A stretch of 64,000 bases of DNA, taken from assembly GCA_905234645.1 (NCBI GenBank), contig CAJOIS010000005.1, forward strand, positions 57,966 through 121,965. The letters are read 5' to 3'. The notes beneath the pieces are model-generated. The model saw only the letters and a list, made by a program, of their open reading frames with translations. It did not search any database and was not told the origin of the DNA. Both the position numbers and the translations under genes were made by a program. Source of the DNA: an uncultured Bacteroidales bacterium (GTDB lineage: Bacteria; Bacteroidota; Bacteroidia; Bacteroidales; F082). Of the stretch, positions 55,515-64,000 are shown piece after piece (within the stretch, counting starts at the first letter, position 1; every line of letters starts with the position of its first letter).

Positions 55515-58118
55515 ATGAAAAAGTATTTATTGAGTATGCTTACCTTGGCGTTTTGCATCGGAATGGCACAAGCCGGTCCGGTTAGCGTGAGCCAAGCCAA
55601 GTATGTCGGACAACAGTTTGTCCAAGCTAATTTCGAAGAGACTAGACAAAGTGCAGAGCTGACCCTCGTTTATACGGGCACTTCCTCAAGAGGTGAAGCC
55701 AGCTATTATGTATTCAACGTAGGAAGCGACGGCTTTGTCATCATTTCCGGTGACGACAATTACCGTCCCCTTATTGCCTATTCACAAGAAGGCAACTATG
55801 ACCTCAACAATCCCACGAGTGCTTATTATCTGAATGCCATTGCTGAATACAGAAGCAACTCCAATTCCAATGTCATGAATCCTTTGGTGACTGCTGAATG
55901 GGAGAGCGTGATGAACAGTGGCAGACTGATTTCGCGCAATGGCGGCAGAGCCGTTCCTTATCTGGTTCAAACCAAGTGGAACCAAAGCCCGGCCCCTTAT
56001 AACAGCATGTGTCCTGCCGACTCGCAAAGTCCCAATGCCGGTTATCATGCCTATACGGGATGCGTGGCCACAGCCATGTCCCAGATCATGAAGTATTGGA
56101 ATTACCCTGCTCAGGGTCAAGGAAGCAATTCCTACATCCATCCTAAGTATGGTATTATTTCAGCTAATTTCGGCAACACGACCTACGATTGGGACAACAT
56201 GTTGAATTCTTATTCTTCAGGAAACTATAACACTGATCAAGGCAATGCCGTTGCCACAATTTGCTTCCATTGCGGTGTCGCTGTTAGCATGGATTACGGT
56301 GGTGATGTGGAAGAGGGTAGCGGTGCCAACACCGGAAACGTCCCTGCTGCCATTGCCAATTATTTCCGTTATTCTTCAAGCGCCTATGTGGTCAACAAGC
56401 CTGCTTTACTCTCCACTTGGCAATCCCAACTCAAGGAACAGCTTGACCTTGGCTGGCCTGTGTTGTATTCTGGCACGGAGGCTAATGCTCCTTATGGCCA
56501 TGCCTTTATTTGTGATGGCTACGACGATAACGACATGTTCCACATCAACTGGGGATGGGGCGGATCAAACGACAATTATTTCCTGATTGAAGACATCGAG
56601 TATTCGACAAACGTCCGTGGCGTGTTTAACTTCGTCCCGACCGAGGTCTATGGCAACACCGCCCAAGCTCCTATCAACTTCACCGTGACACCCGCTCCCA
56701 ACAATGAACTGGCCGCTACCTTAAGTTGGAGAAATCCCTCCAAAAACTTGAGCAATGCCAACCTCACCTCCATTGACCAAATTATCATCACTCGTAACGG
56801 TGAGGTGATTTACACTGCCGACAACGTCACTCCAGGTGCCGACATGACTGCCATCGACAATAGCGTTCCGCGTTTCGATGCTTTCAATTATGCTATTTAT
56901 GCTGTCGTGAATGGTGCCCATGGCAAGGTTGCCTACAGGAACCAAGTCAGTTTCGGCCCCACTTGCGGCTGGACCATCAACATCACCCAGGCTGCCATGA
57001 ATGGCTTCCGTGGGGCTGCCATCCATCTCTATAATTCTTGCGGAACCGAGTTCGCTCAGGTGACGACCACTGGTTCAAGTGTCCAGTCTATCCCGATTGA
57101 CATGCCTTTGGGCTATATCTCACTGGGATGGTCGGCACCCACCACCGGAACCGCATTCACCATGGGATTCACGGTCAAAAACTCACAAAACCAGACGGTT
57201 TACACTTACAGCGGCAGTTCTGACGACTTGGCAGAAGGTATCTTCTATCAAGACAACAACTCATGCGGCAATGAGGCTCCTGAAGGTGTAGCTACCAACT
57301 GTGTCGCTATCCTTGACGAAGAAGACCCGAACGCCATCCACGTATCATGGGATCCCATCATCGGCGCTGAAGGTTACGGCTATGTCGTATATCGCGACGG
57401 CATAGTTCATCGTTTGGTTCCAGAAGGCACTTCATTCTTAGACGAGAACGTGCCTCAAGGCGGCCATTGCTATTATGTAGGCTATCTCGGTGAAGGCGGC
57501 GAAAACGGTCTGTATTCCAATGAGTCGTGCGCTACGGTTGGCAGCAATTGCTTACCCGCCACCAACATTGACTTTGAATACACTGGCGCCACGTACAAGA
57601 TCAAGCTGAAATGGGAAAAGCCGGATCCAGCAACAGGTTTGTCTGGTTACTATCTGTTTAGAAAGGCTGGTGAGGATGGTGAATACACTAGGATCAAAGC
57701 GCTCGGTGCCAACGCCACAACCTATACCGACAATTCCGCTAACGTTGACGGCACCTTCTATTATTACAAACTCTACGCCGTTTACACCTCCATTGACTGC
57801 ACTTCGGCTCCTGCCAACTGGGTTGGCGACCCGAACCAGTTCTTCCTCAGAGTGCTGTATTCCACCGATGGCGTCAATGAGATGGAAGCCGATGGCGTGG
57901 CCCTGTTCCCGAATCCTACCACCAACAACTTCACCGTGGAAGCTGAAGGCCTGAGCCATGTGACCGTCTTCAACGCCCTCGGCCAAATGGTTTATGACAT
58001 GGATTGCCAAAGCGAATCCGTGGAAGTCAACCTCAATAACGTTGAGACCGGTATCTACATGGTGCGCATCGCCACCGCCAAGGGCATGGCAACAAAGCGC
58101 GTCACCATCATCAAATAA
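55515..58118 (+). CDS. T9SS-exported C10 cysteine protease (streptopain-like), copy 3
   Basis: 867 residues from ATG 55515; an in-frame ATG at 55446 lies before the promoter box and is rejected. Signal peptide to AQA; prodomain (GFVIISGDDNYRPLIAYSQEG); C10 domain with C183 in YTGCVATAMS, H329 in YGHAFICDGYDD and INWGWGGSND; downstream beta-sandwich and two Fn3-like modules as in copy 2 (LSGYYLFRKAGEDGEYTRIK); type A sorting signal (LFPNPTTNNFTVEAEGL, IYMVRIATAKG). Copies 2 and 3 share long identical motifs and appear to be the younger duplication. A strong terminator follows. Confidence 0.93.
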   Translation: MKKYLLSMLTLAFCIGMAQAGPVSVSQAKYVGQQFVQANFEETRQSAELTLVYTGTSSRGEASYYVFNVGSDGFVIISGDDNYRPLIAYSQEGNYDLNNPTSAYYLNAIAEYRSNSNSNVMNPLVTAEWESVMNSGRLISRNGGRAVPYLVQTKWNQSPAPYNSMCPADSQSPNAGYHAYTGCVATAMSQIMKYWNYPAQGQGSNSYIHPKYGIISANFGNTTYDWDNMLNSYSSGNYNTDQGNAVATICFHCGVAVSMDYGGDVEEGSGANTGNVPAAIANYFRYSSSAYVVNKPALLSTWQSQLKEQLDLGWPVLYSGTEANAPYGHAFICDGYDDNDMFHINWGWGGSNDNYFLIEDIEYSTNVRGVFNFVPTEVYGNTAQAPINFTVTPAPNNELAATLSWRNPSKNLSNANLTSIDQIIITRNGEVIYTADNVTPGADMTAIDNSVPRFDAFNYAIYAVVNGAHGKVAYRNQVSFGPTCGWTINITQAAMNGFRGAAIHLYNSCGTEFAQVTTTGSSVQSIPIDMPLGYISLGWSAPTTGTAFTMGFTVKNSQNQTVYTYSGSSDDLAEGIFYQDNNSCGNEAPEGVATNCVAILDEEDPNAIHVSWDPIIGAEGYGYVVYRDGIVHRLVPEGTSFLDENVPQGGHCYYVGYLGEGGENGLYSNESCATVGSNCLPATNIDFEYTGATYKIKLKWEKPDPATGLSGYYLFRKAGEDGEYTRIKALGANATTYTDNSANVDGTFYYYKLYAVYTSIDCTSAPANWVGDPNQFFLRVLYSTDGVNEMEADGVALFPNPTTNNFTVEAEGLSHVTVFNALGQMVYDMDCQSESVEVNLNNVETGIYMVRIATAKGMATKRVTIIK

Positions 58119-58137
58119 GAGCAATTGCTTCTTAAAC

Positions 58138-58173
58138 AATAACGGCTGCCTCGGTTTCGAGGCAGCCGTTATT
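58138..58173. terminator. Bidirectional terminator
   Basis: AATAACGGCTGCCTCG / CGAGGCAGCCGTTATT with loop GTTT, between the convergent C10 protease and MscS genes. Confidence 0.9.
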
Positions 58174-58192
58174 TTATTGGATTTTTCTTGAA

Positions 58193-60820
58193 TTACTCGT
58201 CTTTGATGAGGTGGACATCGCATTGCGGGAAAGGAATAGCGATGCCGTTTTCATTCAAGGTATTGTAGATTAATTCCTTGGCACGGTCAATATAGCTAAC
58301 ACGTTCGGCCACGAGCACCTGCTGTTTCACGGCAACGGTGACCGCACTATCGTCCATGTCCTCCAGAATGACACTGACACCACGCTTCGGGTCCACAATG
58401 TCACGACCAAAGGCATCCTTATCTTGCAGCGTCTTCAAGGCCTCACCCAACAATTCACGAACACGTTGAATGTCGGTGCCATAGGCCACACCCACAGTGA
58501 TCTTAACGAATTCATAACCATGATTGCGGGTAAGGTTGCTGAAGTTCTTGGCAAACAGCGTGGCGTTGAGGAACGACATCTCGGCACCGTCAACGGTCTC
58601 AATCTGTGTGCTCTGATAGCCGATATCGGTGACTTTGCCACGGATACCGTCGCAGACTATCCAGTCGCCGACACGCAAGCGGCCCGACATGAGCTGGATA
58701 CCGTAGATGAAGTTGTTCAAGGTGTCCTTTAAAGCAAGACCAATACCAGCAGAGAGACCGCCGGCAACGAGACTCAGCGAATTGGTTGGGATATGTAGCG
58801 TCAATACGATAATGATGATGTAAGTAAACCAAACCAAAACGCTAATGATGCTGTTGCCCAATGACAGGTTGATTTCATTATTGCGGACAGTCGTGCGGTG
58901 ATGCTTTTTCATAAAAATCGCATAGCGGCACTGCTGCCAGACGGCATGCAAGGCGCGATTGATATAGCGAAACACGAAGAATAGGCTGATCAAGACGAGG
59001 ATACCGTGGAACGACAGTCTGAAGGTGTCAGCACCACTGGAGTTGACCAACTGCACGAAATTATGATGATAGATGTTGTTGTACAAATCCTCAAAATCGA
59101 ACACGTTGAGGGCCAAATGGATGCAGAACGGAATCGACAGCAACCCCATCACTGGCAACACCACGTCCTTGACTAAGTCATAGAACCAAGTGGCGCCAAA
59201 CATAAGCGTTTCCTTGCCGGGACCTGTGATGAAGTTGATACGCGAACGGTAGTCGTTGATGCGTTGGGTCATCCGTTTCTTGCGATACTGGACAATCAAG
59301 TAAAGGATGGTGTAGATGGTATGGATGGCAGCCAATTGGAAATACCACCAAACCAAAATGAGCAATGAAGCAAAGATGTAACCCCTAATGGCCACAACCA
59401 AGGCCGCACCTGTCGCCACCAAGGAAATCCAGCCCAAGAAGCGGTCGCTGCGATCCACCTTCTTTGCATTGCGAAGACAAGCATAAAGCTGCCAAACAAA
59501 GAAAGCAATCAATACCGGTGGGAAGATGTAATTCATCAGCGCATTGGGCATAAAGACAACACGGAATCCGATGACAGCCAAAGCCATGCAGAAGGTGGGC
59601 AGATACAACCTGACACCGTATTTCAACTGTTTCGACTGCAACCGGAAGAACAAGGCAACGAGGATGGCCGCCAATAGCCATAAGAAGGTGTTGGTGAGAT
59701 GTGCGGCAATATGGAGCAGGCCATCACCGCCAATTTGGGAATTGATAAAAATGGTAATGAGAATGGCGACCAACAAGGAAATGAATCGCCGCTGATCCTT
59801 TTCTACATATTCTTTCAATGGCTTGAAGTAACGGAAGGCAGGGATAAGCAGCGCCGATACAATGAGCCAAATCACCATCAATTCAATGACAAACAAGACG
59901 ATGATAAATACCTGCAACGAATATTCCCAGCCCGTGTCACTCGACTGTTCAAGGCGACCCTTGCCGAACAGGGAAGAGAGGGAACGGAGGTCGTATTTCT
60001 CGTGTGCATCACCGATGGCTTGCTTCCAATAGCGTCCAGGATGCTTCAGGATGGTGTACCACGGCGTCTGGCCTTCAACGAAGATACGGTTTTGCAACAC
60101 CTGATAGTATTCGTGCGCATAGTCATACGTCTCCTTCAAACGCAGATAGGTTTCATAATAGTGGATGCTATCCGCCACCACGACGGCCTTGGTTTCAGCG
60201 TACATCTTGAGCAGCTCGCCTGCATAAAAGATGCATTGTTCGCGGTCGCTTTCGCCTTGTTCGTCTAGCACGAATGGTATGGCAGAGATGGAATCGGCCA
60301 TGGCTTTGACTTCCTCATCCAATTCAAGATGTGCGCTACTGAAAAAAAGCGGGTTCAAAGAGTCATAATGGATGAGCAGGCTGTCGGGCACACCGACGAT
60401 GGTGTCGAGCTCGGGAGGGAGACGGCGCAACGACTCGATGAGACGGGCATGGCGTTCCATCTCGACATTGAGGTTGCTGACAATGCGATCGAAGGGTCCA
60501 CGATCCTGGTTGAACTCATTGTATTTCTGAGTGACCTTCTGCAAGGCATAGCTCACGTCAAAAGTGAAACCTTGCTTTTGGGAATACAGCATTAACGAAA
60601 GCTCGTCACACTGCTTCATCACGTCGACCATCTTCTGGCGCTGTTTCTCATAGTCCTCGGTCAGCCGGTCGCGGTTCTTGTCGATCTGCCTATAATCGGC
60701 ATCCAACTCGTTGCGCAGCACACGAAGGGTCTGGTTGAGATTATGGCCATAGGAAATGGCAAAAATAGGAGCGGCTATCATTAAGATAGCCGCAAGAACA
60801 ATAAGGTATTTCTTTTTCAT
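58193..60820 (-). CDS. Large MscS-family mechanosensitive channel
   Basis: 875 residues. Signal peptide-like start (1-22), a periplasmic coiled-coil-rich region (about 25-300), around eight to ten membrane helices (300-700), then the MscS core: pore helix LSLVAGGLSAGIGLALKDTL near 683, and the beta domain RVGDWIVCDGIRGKVTDIGYQ. The large N-terminal extension resembles MscK/YbdG-type members. It releases solutes under osmotic downshock. It overlaps folA by 4 bases and ends the operon with thyA and a nucleoside transporter. Confidence 0.92.
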   Translation of the reverse strand: MKKKYLIVLAAILMIAAPIFAISYGHNLNQTLRVLRNELDADYRQIDKNRDRLTEDYEKQRQKMVDVMKQCDELSLMLYSQKQGFTFDVSYALQKVTQKYNEFNQDRGPFDRIVSNLNVEMERHARLIESLRRLPPELDTIVGVPDSLLIHYDSLNPLFFSSAHLELDEEVKAMADSISAIPFVLDEQGESDREQCIFYAGELLKMYAETKAVVVADSIHYYETYLRLKETYDYAHEYYQVLQNRIFVEGQTPWYTILKHPGRYWKQAIGDAHEKYDLRSLSSLFGKGRLEQSSDTGWEYSLQVFIIVLFVIELMVIWLIVSALLIPAFRYFKPLKEYVEKDQRRFISLLVAILITIFINSQIGGDGLLHIAAHLTNTFLWLLAAILVALFFRLQSKQLKYGVRLYLPTFCMALAVIGFRVVFMPNALMNYIFPPVLIAFFVWQLYACLRNAKKVDRSDRFLGWISLVATGAALVVAIRGYIFASLLILVWWYFQLAAIHTIYTILYLIVQYRKKRMTQRINDYRSRINFITGPGKETLMFGATWFYDLVKDVVLPVMGLLSIPFCIHLALNVFDFEDLYNNIYHHNFVQLVNSSGADTFRLSFHGILVLISLFFVFRYINRALHAVWQQCRYAIFMKKHHRTTVRNNEINLSLGNSIISVLVWFTYIIIIVLTLHIPTNSLSLVAGGLSAGIGLALKDTLNNFIYGIQLMSGRLRVGDWIVCDGIRGKVTDIGYQSTQIETVDGAEMSFLNATLFAKNFSNLTRNHGYEFVKITVGVAYGTDIQRVRELLGEALKTLQDKDAFGRDIVDPKRGVSVILEDMDDSAVTVAVKQQVLVAERVSYIDRAKELIYNTLNENGIAIPFPQCDVHLIKDE

Positions 60821-61311
60821 GCTTTTCTCTCCCAGACCTCAAAACGATAGGAATAATCCACTTGCGGGTCATCGTCGATTACTTCAAGGTCAACAAGATC
60901 CCATTCGTCAAAGTTGATGTAAGGGAAGAAGGTGTCGGCCTCAAACTCCTTGTCAAGGCGAGTGAGGTAGAGACGATCGGCCTTGGGCATGAACTGCTCG
61001 TAGATGCTGCCACCGCCCATGATGAAGACCTCGTCTTCGTTACTGGCCATCTCGATAGCTTGTGGGATGGAAGTGGCCAACTCGTAGCCCTCTGGAGCCG
61101 TGTCCAAACGGTCGGAAATGACGATGTTACGGCGATTCGGCAGTGCCTTCTGACCGGGCAACGAGAGCCAGGTGTTGTGGCCCATGATGACACAATGGCC
61201 GCTCGTGACCTTCTTGAAGTGCTTCAGGTCGTTGCTGTTATGCCAAATCAGCTGGTTGTTGATGCCGATGGCGCGGTTGGCGGCCATGGCGACGATGATG
61301 GATATTGTCAT
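60817..61311 (-). CDS. folA: Dihydrofolate reductase
   Basis: 164 residues. Reduces dihydrofolate with NADPH, regenerating the cofactor consumed by thymidylate synthase. Motifs: [20 protein letters not shown] at the N-terminus, acidic active-site residue in [21 protein letters not shown], and NADPH-binding [13 protein letters not shown]. Overlaps thyA upstream and the channel gene downstream by 4 bases each, so translation is coupled through the cluster. Confidence 0.96.
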   Translation of the reverse strand: MTISIIVAMAANRAIGINNQLIWHNSNDLKHFKKVTSGHCVIMGHNTWLSLPGQKALPNRRNIVISDRLDTAPEGYELATSIPQAIEMASNEDEVFIMGGGSIYEQFMPKADRLYLTRLDKEFEADTFFPYINFDEWDLVDLEVIDDDPQVDYSYRFEVWERKA

Positions 61312-62135
61312 ATTGATACTTCTCCTTTTATTGGTGGATATGGGTCGTAATTTTCTAATGTAAAATCATCAAATTTGAAGCCAAAGATGTCTTTGACTTC
61401 AGGATTAATCTTCATCGCAGGCAGTGGGTGAGGGGTGCGCGTCAGCTGCAGCTTCACCTGCTCGATGAGGTTGTTGTAGATATGCACGTCGCCCAAGGTA
61501 TGTACAAACTCGCCAGGTTGCAGGCCGCACACCTGCGCCATCATCATGGTGAGGAGGGCATAAGAGGCGATGTTGAACGGCACACCGAGGAACACGTCGG
61601 CACTGCGTTGGTAGAGCTGGCAAGACAACTTACCGTCAGCCACATAGAACTGGAAGAAGGCATGGCAGGGTGGAAGTGCCGCCTTCCCAGCAGCTACATT
61701 AGCAGCGAAGTTCTTCTCGTGCTCGTCAGGCAACACGCTGGGGTTCCATGCCGTGACGATATGCCGACGGCTATTGGGATTCTCCTTGATGCTCTTCACC
61801 ACCTCAGCGATCTGGTCGATGCCTTCGTTGTTCCAGTTACGCCACTGGGCACCATAGACGGGACCCAGGTCACCATTGGGGTCAGCCCATTCGTCCCAAA
61901 TGCTCACTTTGTTGTCGTGTAGATACTTGATGTTGGTATCACCACTGAGCAGCCACAGCAACTCATGGATGATGCTCTTCAGGTGCACTTTCTTCGTTGT
62001 GACCAAAGGGAAGCCTTCAGAAAGGTCAAACCGCATCTGGTAACCGAATACGCTAATGGTGCCCGTACCCGTTCGGTCGCCCTTCTGATGGCCGTGGTCA
62101 AGGATGTATTGGAGTAAGTCTAGGTACTGACGCAT
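61308..62135 (-). CDS. thyA: Thymidylate synthase
   Basis: 275 residues. Methylates dUMP to dTMP with methylene-tetrahydrofolate. Catalytic C157 in [12 protein letters not shown], dUMP-binding [20 protein letters not shown], and [11 protein letters not shown] near the N-terminus. The ATG shares its first base pair with the stop of the upstream nucleoside transporter gene, and the stop overlaps folA by 4 bases. The thyA-folA pairing makes a self-contained dTMP cycle. Confidence 0.97.
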   Translation of the reverse strand: MRQYLDLLQYILDHGHQKGDRTGTGTISVFGYQMRFDLSEGFPLVTTKKVHLKSIIHELLWLLSGDTNIKYLHDNKVSIWDEWADPNGDLGPVYGAQWRNWNNEGIDQIAEVVKSIKENPNSRRHIVTAWNPSVLPDEHEKNFAANVAAGKAALPPCHAFFQFYVADGKLSCQLYQRSADVFLGVPFNIASYALLTMMMAQVCGLQPGEFVHTLGDVHIYNNLIEQVKLQLTRTPHPLPAMKINPEVKDIFGFKFDDFTLENYDPYPPIKGEVSI

Positions 62136-63415
62136 TACACTTTCTCCGGATTATGCTTGTACTTAAACAGGATGGCAAACAAGATGCCCACCACCAAGGC
62201 GAAGGCGGCAAAGACATACCAGGCCGTTGACCAGCCAGCCATCACGTTGAAGCTCGGGTCAGTAGCTGAGGGATTGAACACAAAGCGGTTCACCACGGCT
62301 TGAGCGCAGAGCGAACCGATGGTGGCACCGAGGCCATTGGTCATCATCATAAACACGCCTTGCGCGCTCGAACGAATGCTGACATCTGTGTTTTGGTCAA
62401 CAAAGAGCGAGCCGCTGATGTTGAAGAAGTCGAAGGCCACGCCATAGACAATCATGGAGAGAATCAACAGCACGAGACCGAAGCCAGTGGGGCTGCCGGC
62501 ACCGAGGAAGAAGAAACGCAAGGCCCAGGCAATGAAAGCGATGAGCATCACCTTCTTGATTCCGAACTTCTTCAAGAAGAAAGGAATCAGAAGGATACAC
62601 AGCGTCTCAGAGACCTGCGAGATGGACGACAGGAACACATTGTTTTTCACGGCAAAGGCATTGGCATATTGCGGGTCGGCACCGAAAGCGTCAAGGAATG
62701 GTGTGGCGAAGCCATTGGTCACCTGAAGGCACATGCCCAAGAGGAACGAGAAGATAAAGAACACACACATCTTAGCGTCCTTGAACAGGGAGAAGGCACG
62801 AAGGCCAAAAGTATCGACGAACGATTTGCTTTCCACGTTCTTGTTGACGGGGCAATTCGGCAAGGTGAAGGAATAGAAGCCGAGGATAATGCCCCAAGCA
62901 GCGGAAACAAACAGTTGCTGATAGCCGTTCTTAAAGCCTGTGAAGTTGACGATCCACATGGAGAGGATGAAACCAATGGTGCCGAACACACGGATAGGAG
63001 GGAAGGCCTTCACCGTGTCGAGGCCAGCTTGGTTCAAGGCGTTGTACGACACCGAGTTACCCAAGGCAATGGTCGGCATAAAGAAAGCCACGCTGATGGC
63101 GTAGAACGGAAACAGTTGCCCGAAAGTGACGTCGGCGCCATATTTCATGCCCATATATCCTGCCAAGGCCATAAAGATAGCAGCCAGGAAATGGCAGATG
63201 CCCAACAGCTTCTGGGCCGGAATCCAGCGGTCGGCGACGATGCCCATCAAGGCAGGCATAAACAACGACACAATGCCTTGGATGGCAAAGAATTTACCGA
63301 TGTTGGCACCCATGCCGATGCGGCCGAGATAGATGCCCAAAGAACAAAGATAAGCTCCCCACACCGCGAAGATGAGGAAGTTCATCACAATTAAACGAAA
63401 CTTGATTGCTTTCAT
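62135..63415 (-). CDS. Nucleoside:proton symporter, NupG/XapB-like (MFS)
   Basis: 426 residues with 12 hydrophobic segments. Family features: start [34 protein letters not shown] in the loop after helix 2 and [21 protein letters not shown] in the middle, as in NupG-type permeases. It should import nucleosides with protons. Its stop overlaps the thyA start by one base, linking nucleoside uptake with thymidylate synthesis. The filler at 63419-63464 separates it from the bifunctional-nuclease gene upstream. Confidence 0.9.
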   Translation of the reverse strand: MKAIKFRLIVMNFLIFAVWGAYLCSLGIYLGRIGMGANIGKFFAIQGIVSLFMPALMGIVADRWIPAQKLLGICHFLAAIFMALAGYMGMKYGADVTFGQLFPFYAISVAFFMPTIALGNSVSYNALNQAGLDTVKAFPPIRVFGTIGFILSMWIVNFTGFKNGYQQLFVSAAWGIILGFYSFTLPNCPVNKNVESKSFVDTFGLRAFSLFKDAKMCVFFIFSFLLGMCLQVTNGFATPFLDAFGADPQYANAFAVKNNVFLSSISQVSETLCILLIPFFLKKFGIKKVMLIAFIAWALRFFFLGAGSPTGFGLVLLILSMIVYGVAFDFFNISGSLFVDQNTDVSIRSSAQGVFMMMTNGLGATIGSLCAQAVVNRFVFNPSATDPSFNVMAGWSTAWYVFAAFALVVGILFAILFKYKHNPEKV

Positions 63416-63418
63416 ATT

Positions 63419-63464
63419 TTAAGATTTATGATTTATAATTCTCAATTTTCAATTCTTAATTCTC
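63419..63464. repeat. AATTGAGAATT-type filler at gene junction
   Basis: On the minus strand GAATTAAGAATTGAAAATTG leads into AGAATTATAAATCATAAATC, low-complexity tandem units. They encode the last residues and the TGA stop of the upstream gene and reach to 4 bases before the symporter start. Related to the filler at 41940-41967. Confidence 0.65.
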
Positions 63465-64000
63465 CCGTTAATCTCATCCCTAATCTTCGCCGCCTTCTCA
63501 TAGTCTTCATTGTCGATGGCTTCCTGCAGCAACTCTTCCAAGTCTTCCAGGCTTAGCAGGTCAAGGCTGACAGAAGAACCACCTTTATTAATAAGGTCAC
63601 CTTCGTCATCTGTAACTGAAGGTTTGTCCATGTCGTCCATGACAATGCCGGCTTCGTCCATGACGGTTTCATAGGCGTAGATCTCACAGCCCTGACGTAC
63701 TGCAATGGCGATGGCATCGGAAGGACGCGCGTCAACCATCGTGAGGTCGTCACCCTGCTTGCAAACCAGCATGGCATAATAAACGCCATCGCGGAAACGG
63801 TTGATGACCACCTCCATGATTTCGACGCCGAACTCCTTGGCGAACCTTAGGAAGAGGTCATGCGTGTGCGGACGGCCGTTACGGTGCTTCTCTATGCCCA
63901 CGGCAATCGACTCGGCTTCGGCACTACCGATGACGATGGGCAGACGACGTTGAGAATGTTTGTCACCCAAAATCAAGACATAGGCTCCTGTTGAGGATTC
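63449..64000 (-). CDS. Bifunctional nuclease family protein with UVR motif (5' end outside window)
   Basis: Partial: 183 residues visible, with the N-terminus beyond the right edge (frame open, reading ESSTGAYVLILGD at the boundary; the family begins some 15-20 residues earlier). The BFN/DUF151 domain shows RRLPIVIGSAEAESIAVGIE, THDLFLRFAKEFGVEI and DARPSDAIAIAVR. The C-terminal ~35 residues (LEELLQEAIDNEDYEKAAKI) are a UvrB/UvrC-type helix-hairpin motif. Homologues show DNase/RNase activity or act in stress responses. The final RIKN residues and stop derive from filler. Confidence 0.88.
   Translation of the reverse strand, partial: ESSTGAYVLILGDKHSQRRLPIVIGSAEAESIAVGIEKHRNGRPHTHDLFLRFAKEFGVEIMEVVINRFRDGVYYAMLVCKQGDDLTMVDARPSDAIAIAVRQGCEIYAYETVMDEAGIVMDDMDKPSVTDDEGDLINKGGSSVSLDLLSLEDLEELLQEAIDNEDYEKAAKIRDEINGRIKN

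Noticed and set aside
62300..63394. 364-codon open frame on the plus strand rich in Glu, His and Arg
   Set aside because: Mirror of a hydrophobic transporter sequence; composition is the expected antisense of membrane helices.

Overview
The window comes from a member of the phylum Bacteroidota, most likely an uncultured Bacteroidales. The evidence is the recurring -7 promoter box TAnnTTTG upstream of genes, the near absence of Shine-Dalgarno sequences, proteins ending in type A sorting domains of the type IX secretion system (T9SS), C10 (streptopain-like) cysteine proteases, a long acidic tail on ribosomal protein S16, and a DnaE carrying its own proofreading domain. No rRNA operon, prophage, insertion sequence or CRISPR array is visible, and no gene-free stretch exceeds 300 bases. 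The first 65 bases hold no supportable gene, and the last gene runs off the right edge.

Layout. 1-8.6 kb: acyl-CoA thioesterase, a large exported GH2 beta-galactosidase, an SF1 helicase-nuclease fusion and arginine deiminase. 8.7-12.5 kb: aat and truA (divergent), an AtoE-type short-chain fatty acid transporter, an SH3 lipoprotein and tRNA-Met. 12.5-20.4 kb, minus strand: a phosphoglucomutase / dTDP-rhamnose reductase / DUF3078 operon, a degenerate nucleotide cyclase-like protein, YebC, a LuxR-type regulator overlapping a hemerythrin gene, and rpsP; a phosphatase-like gene lacking its catalytic residues lies on the plus strand among them. 20.6-29.2 kb, plus strand: EamA transporter, cation efflux protein, stand-alone exonuclease, exonuclease-DnaE fusion, thioredoxin, DUF58 protein. 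29.4-43.7 kb, minus strand: a 2745-residue T9SS surface protein built from long repeats, an unknown membrane protein with a PlsC-like acyltransferase, an M13 metallopeptidase lipoprotein, and dnaX. 43.8-58.1 kb, plus strand: polysaccharide deacetylase and FemAB-like acyltransferase; upp, sodium symporter and helix-hairpin-helix protein; a secreted protein of unclear function; three successive T9SS-exported C10 proteases. 58.2-64 kb, minus strand: a tightly overlapping run of a bifunctional-nuclease protein, nucleoside symporter, thyA, folA and an MscS-type channel.

How the genes fit together. Most of the window is housekeeping: replication (dnaE, dnaX), thymidylate and folate metabolism (thyA, folA, nucleoside uptake, upp), translation (rpsP, truA, tRNA-Met, aat). 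Overlaid on it is a proteolytic and glycan-degrading surface programme: beta-galactosidase, three C10 proteases, an M13 endopeptidase and a giant adhesin-like protein. Together with arginine deiminase and a fatty acid transporter this suits a host-associated or otherwise protein-rich anaerobic habitat, which is an inference.

The most unusual feature is the DNA between the genes. About ten boundaries carry short palindromic or tandem filler sequences of unrelated families. In at least four genes (thioesterase, truA, dnaX, the bifunctional nuclease) the filler itself supplies the stop codon and sometimes the last residues. In the DUF58 gene it runs up to a TTG start. Several promoters also sit directly against or inside the terminator of the preceding gene.
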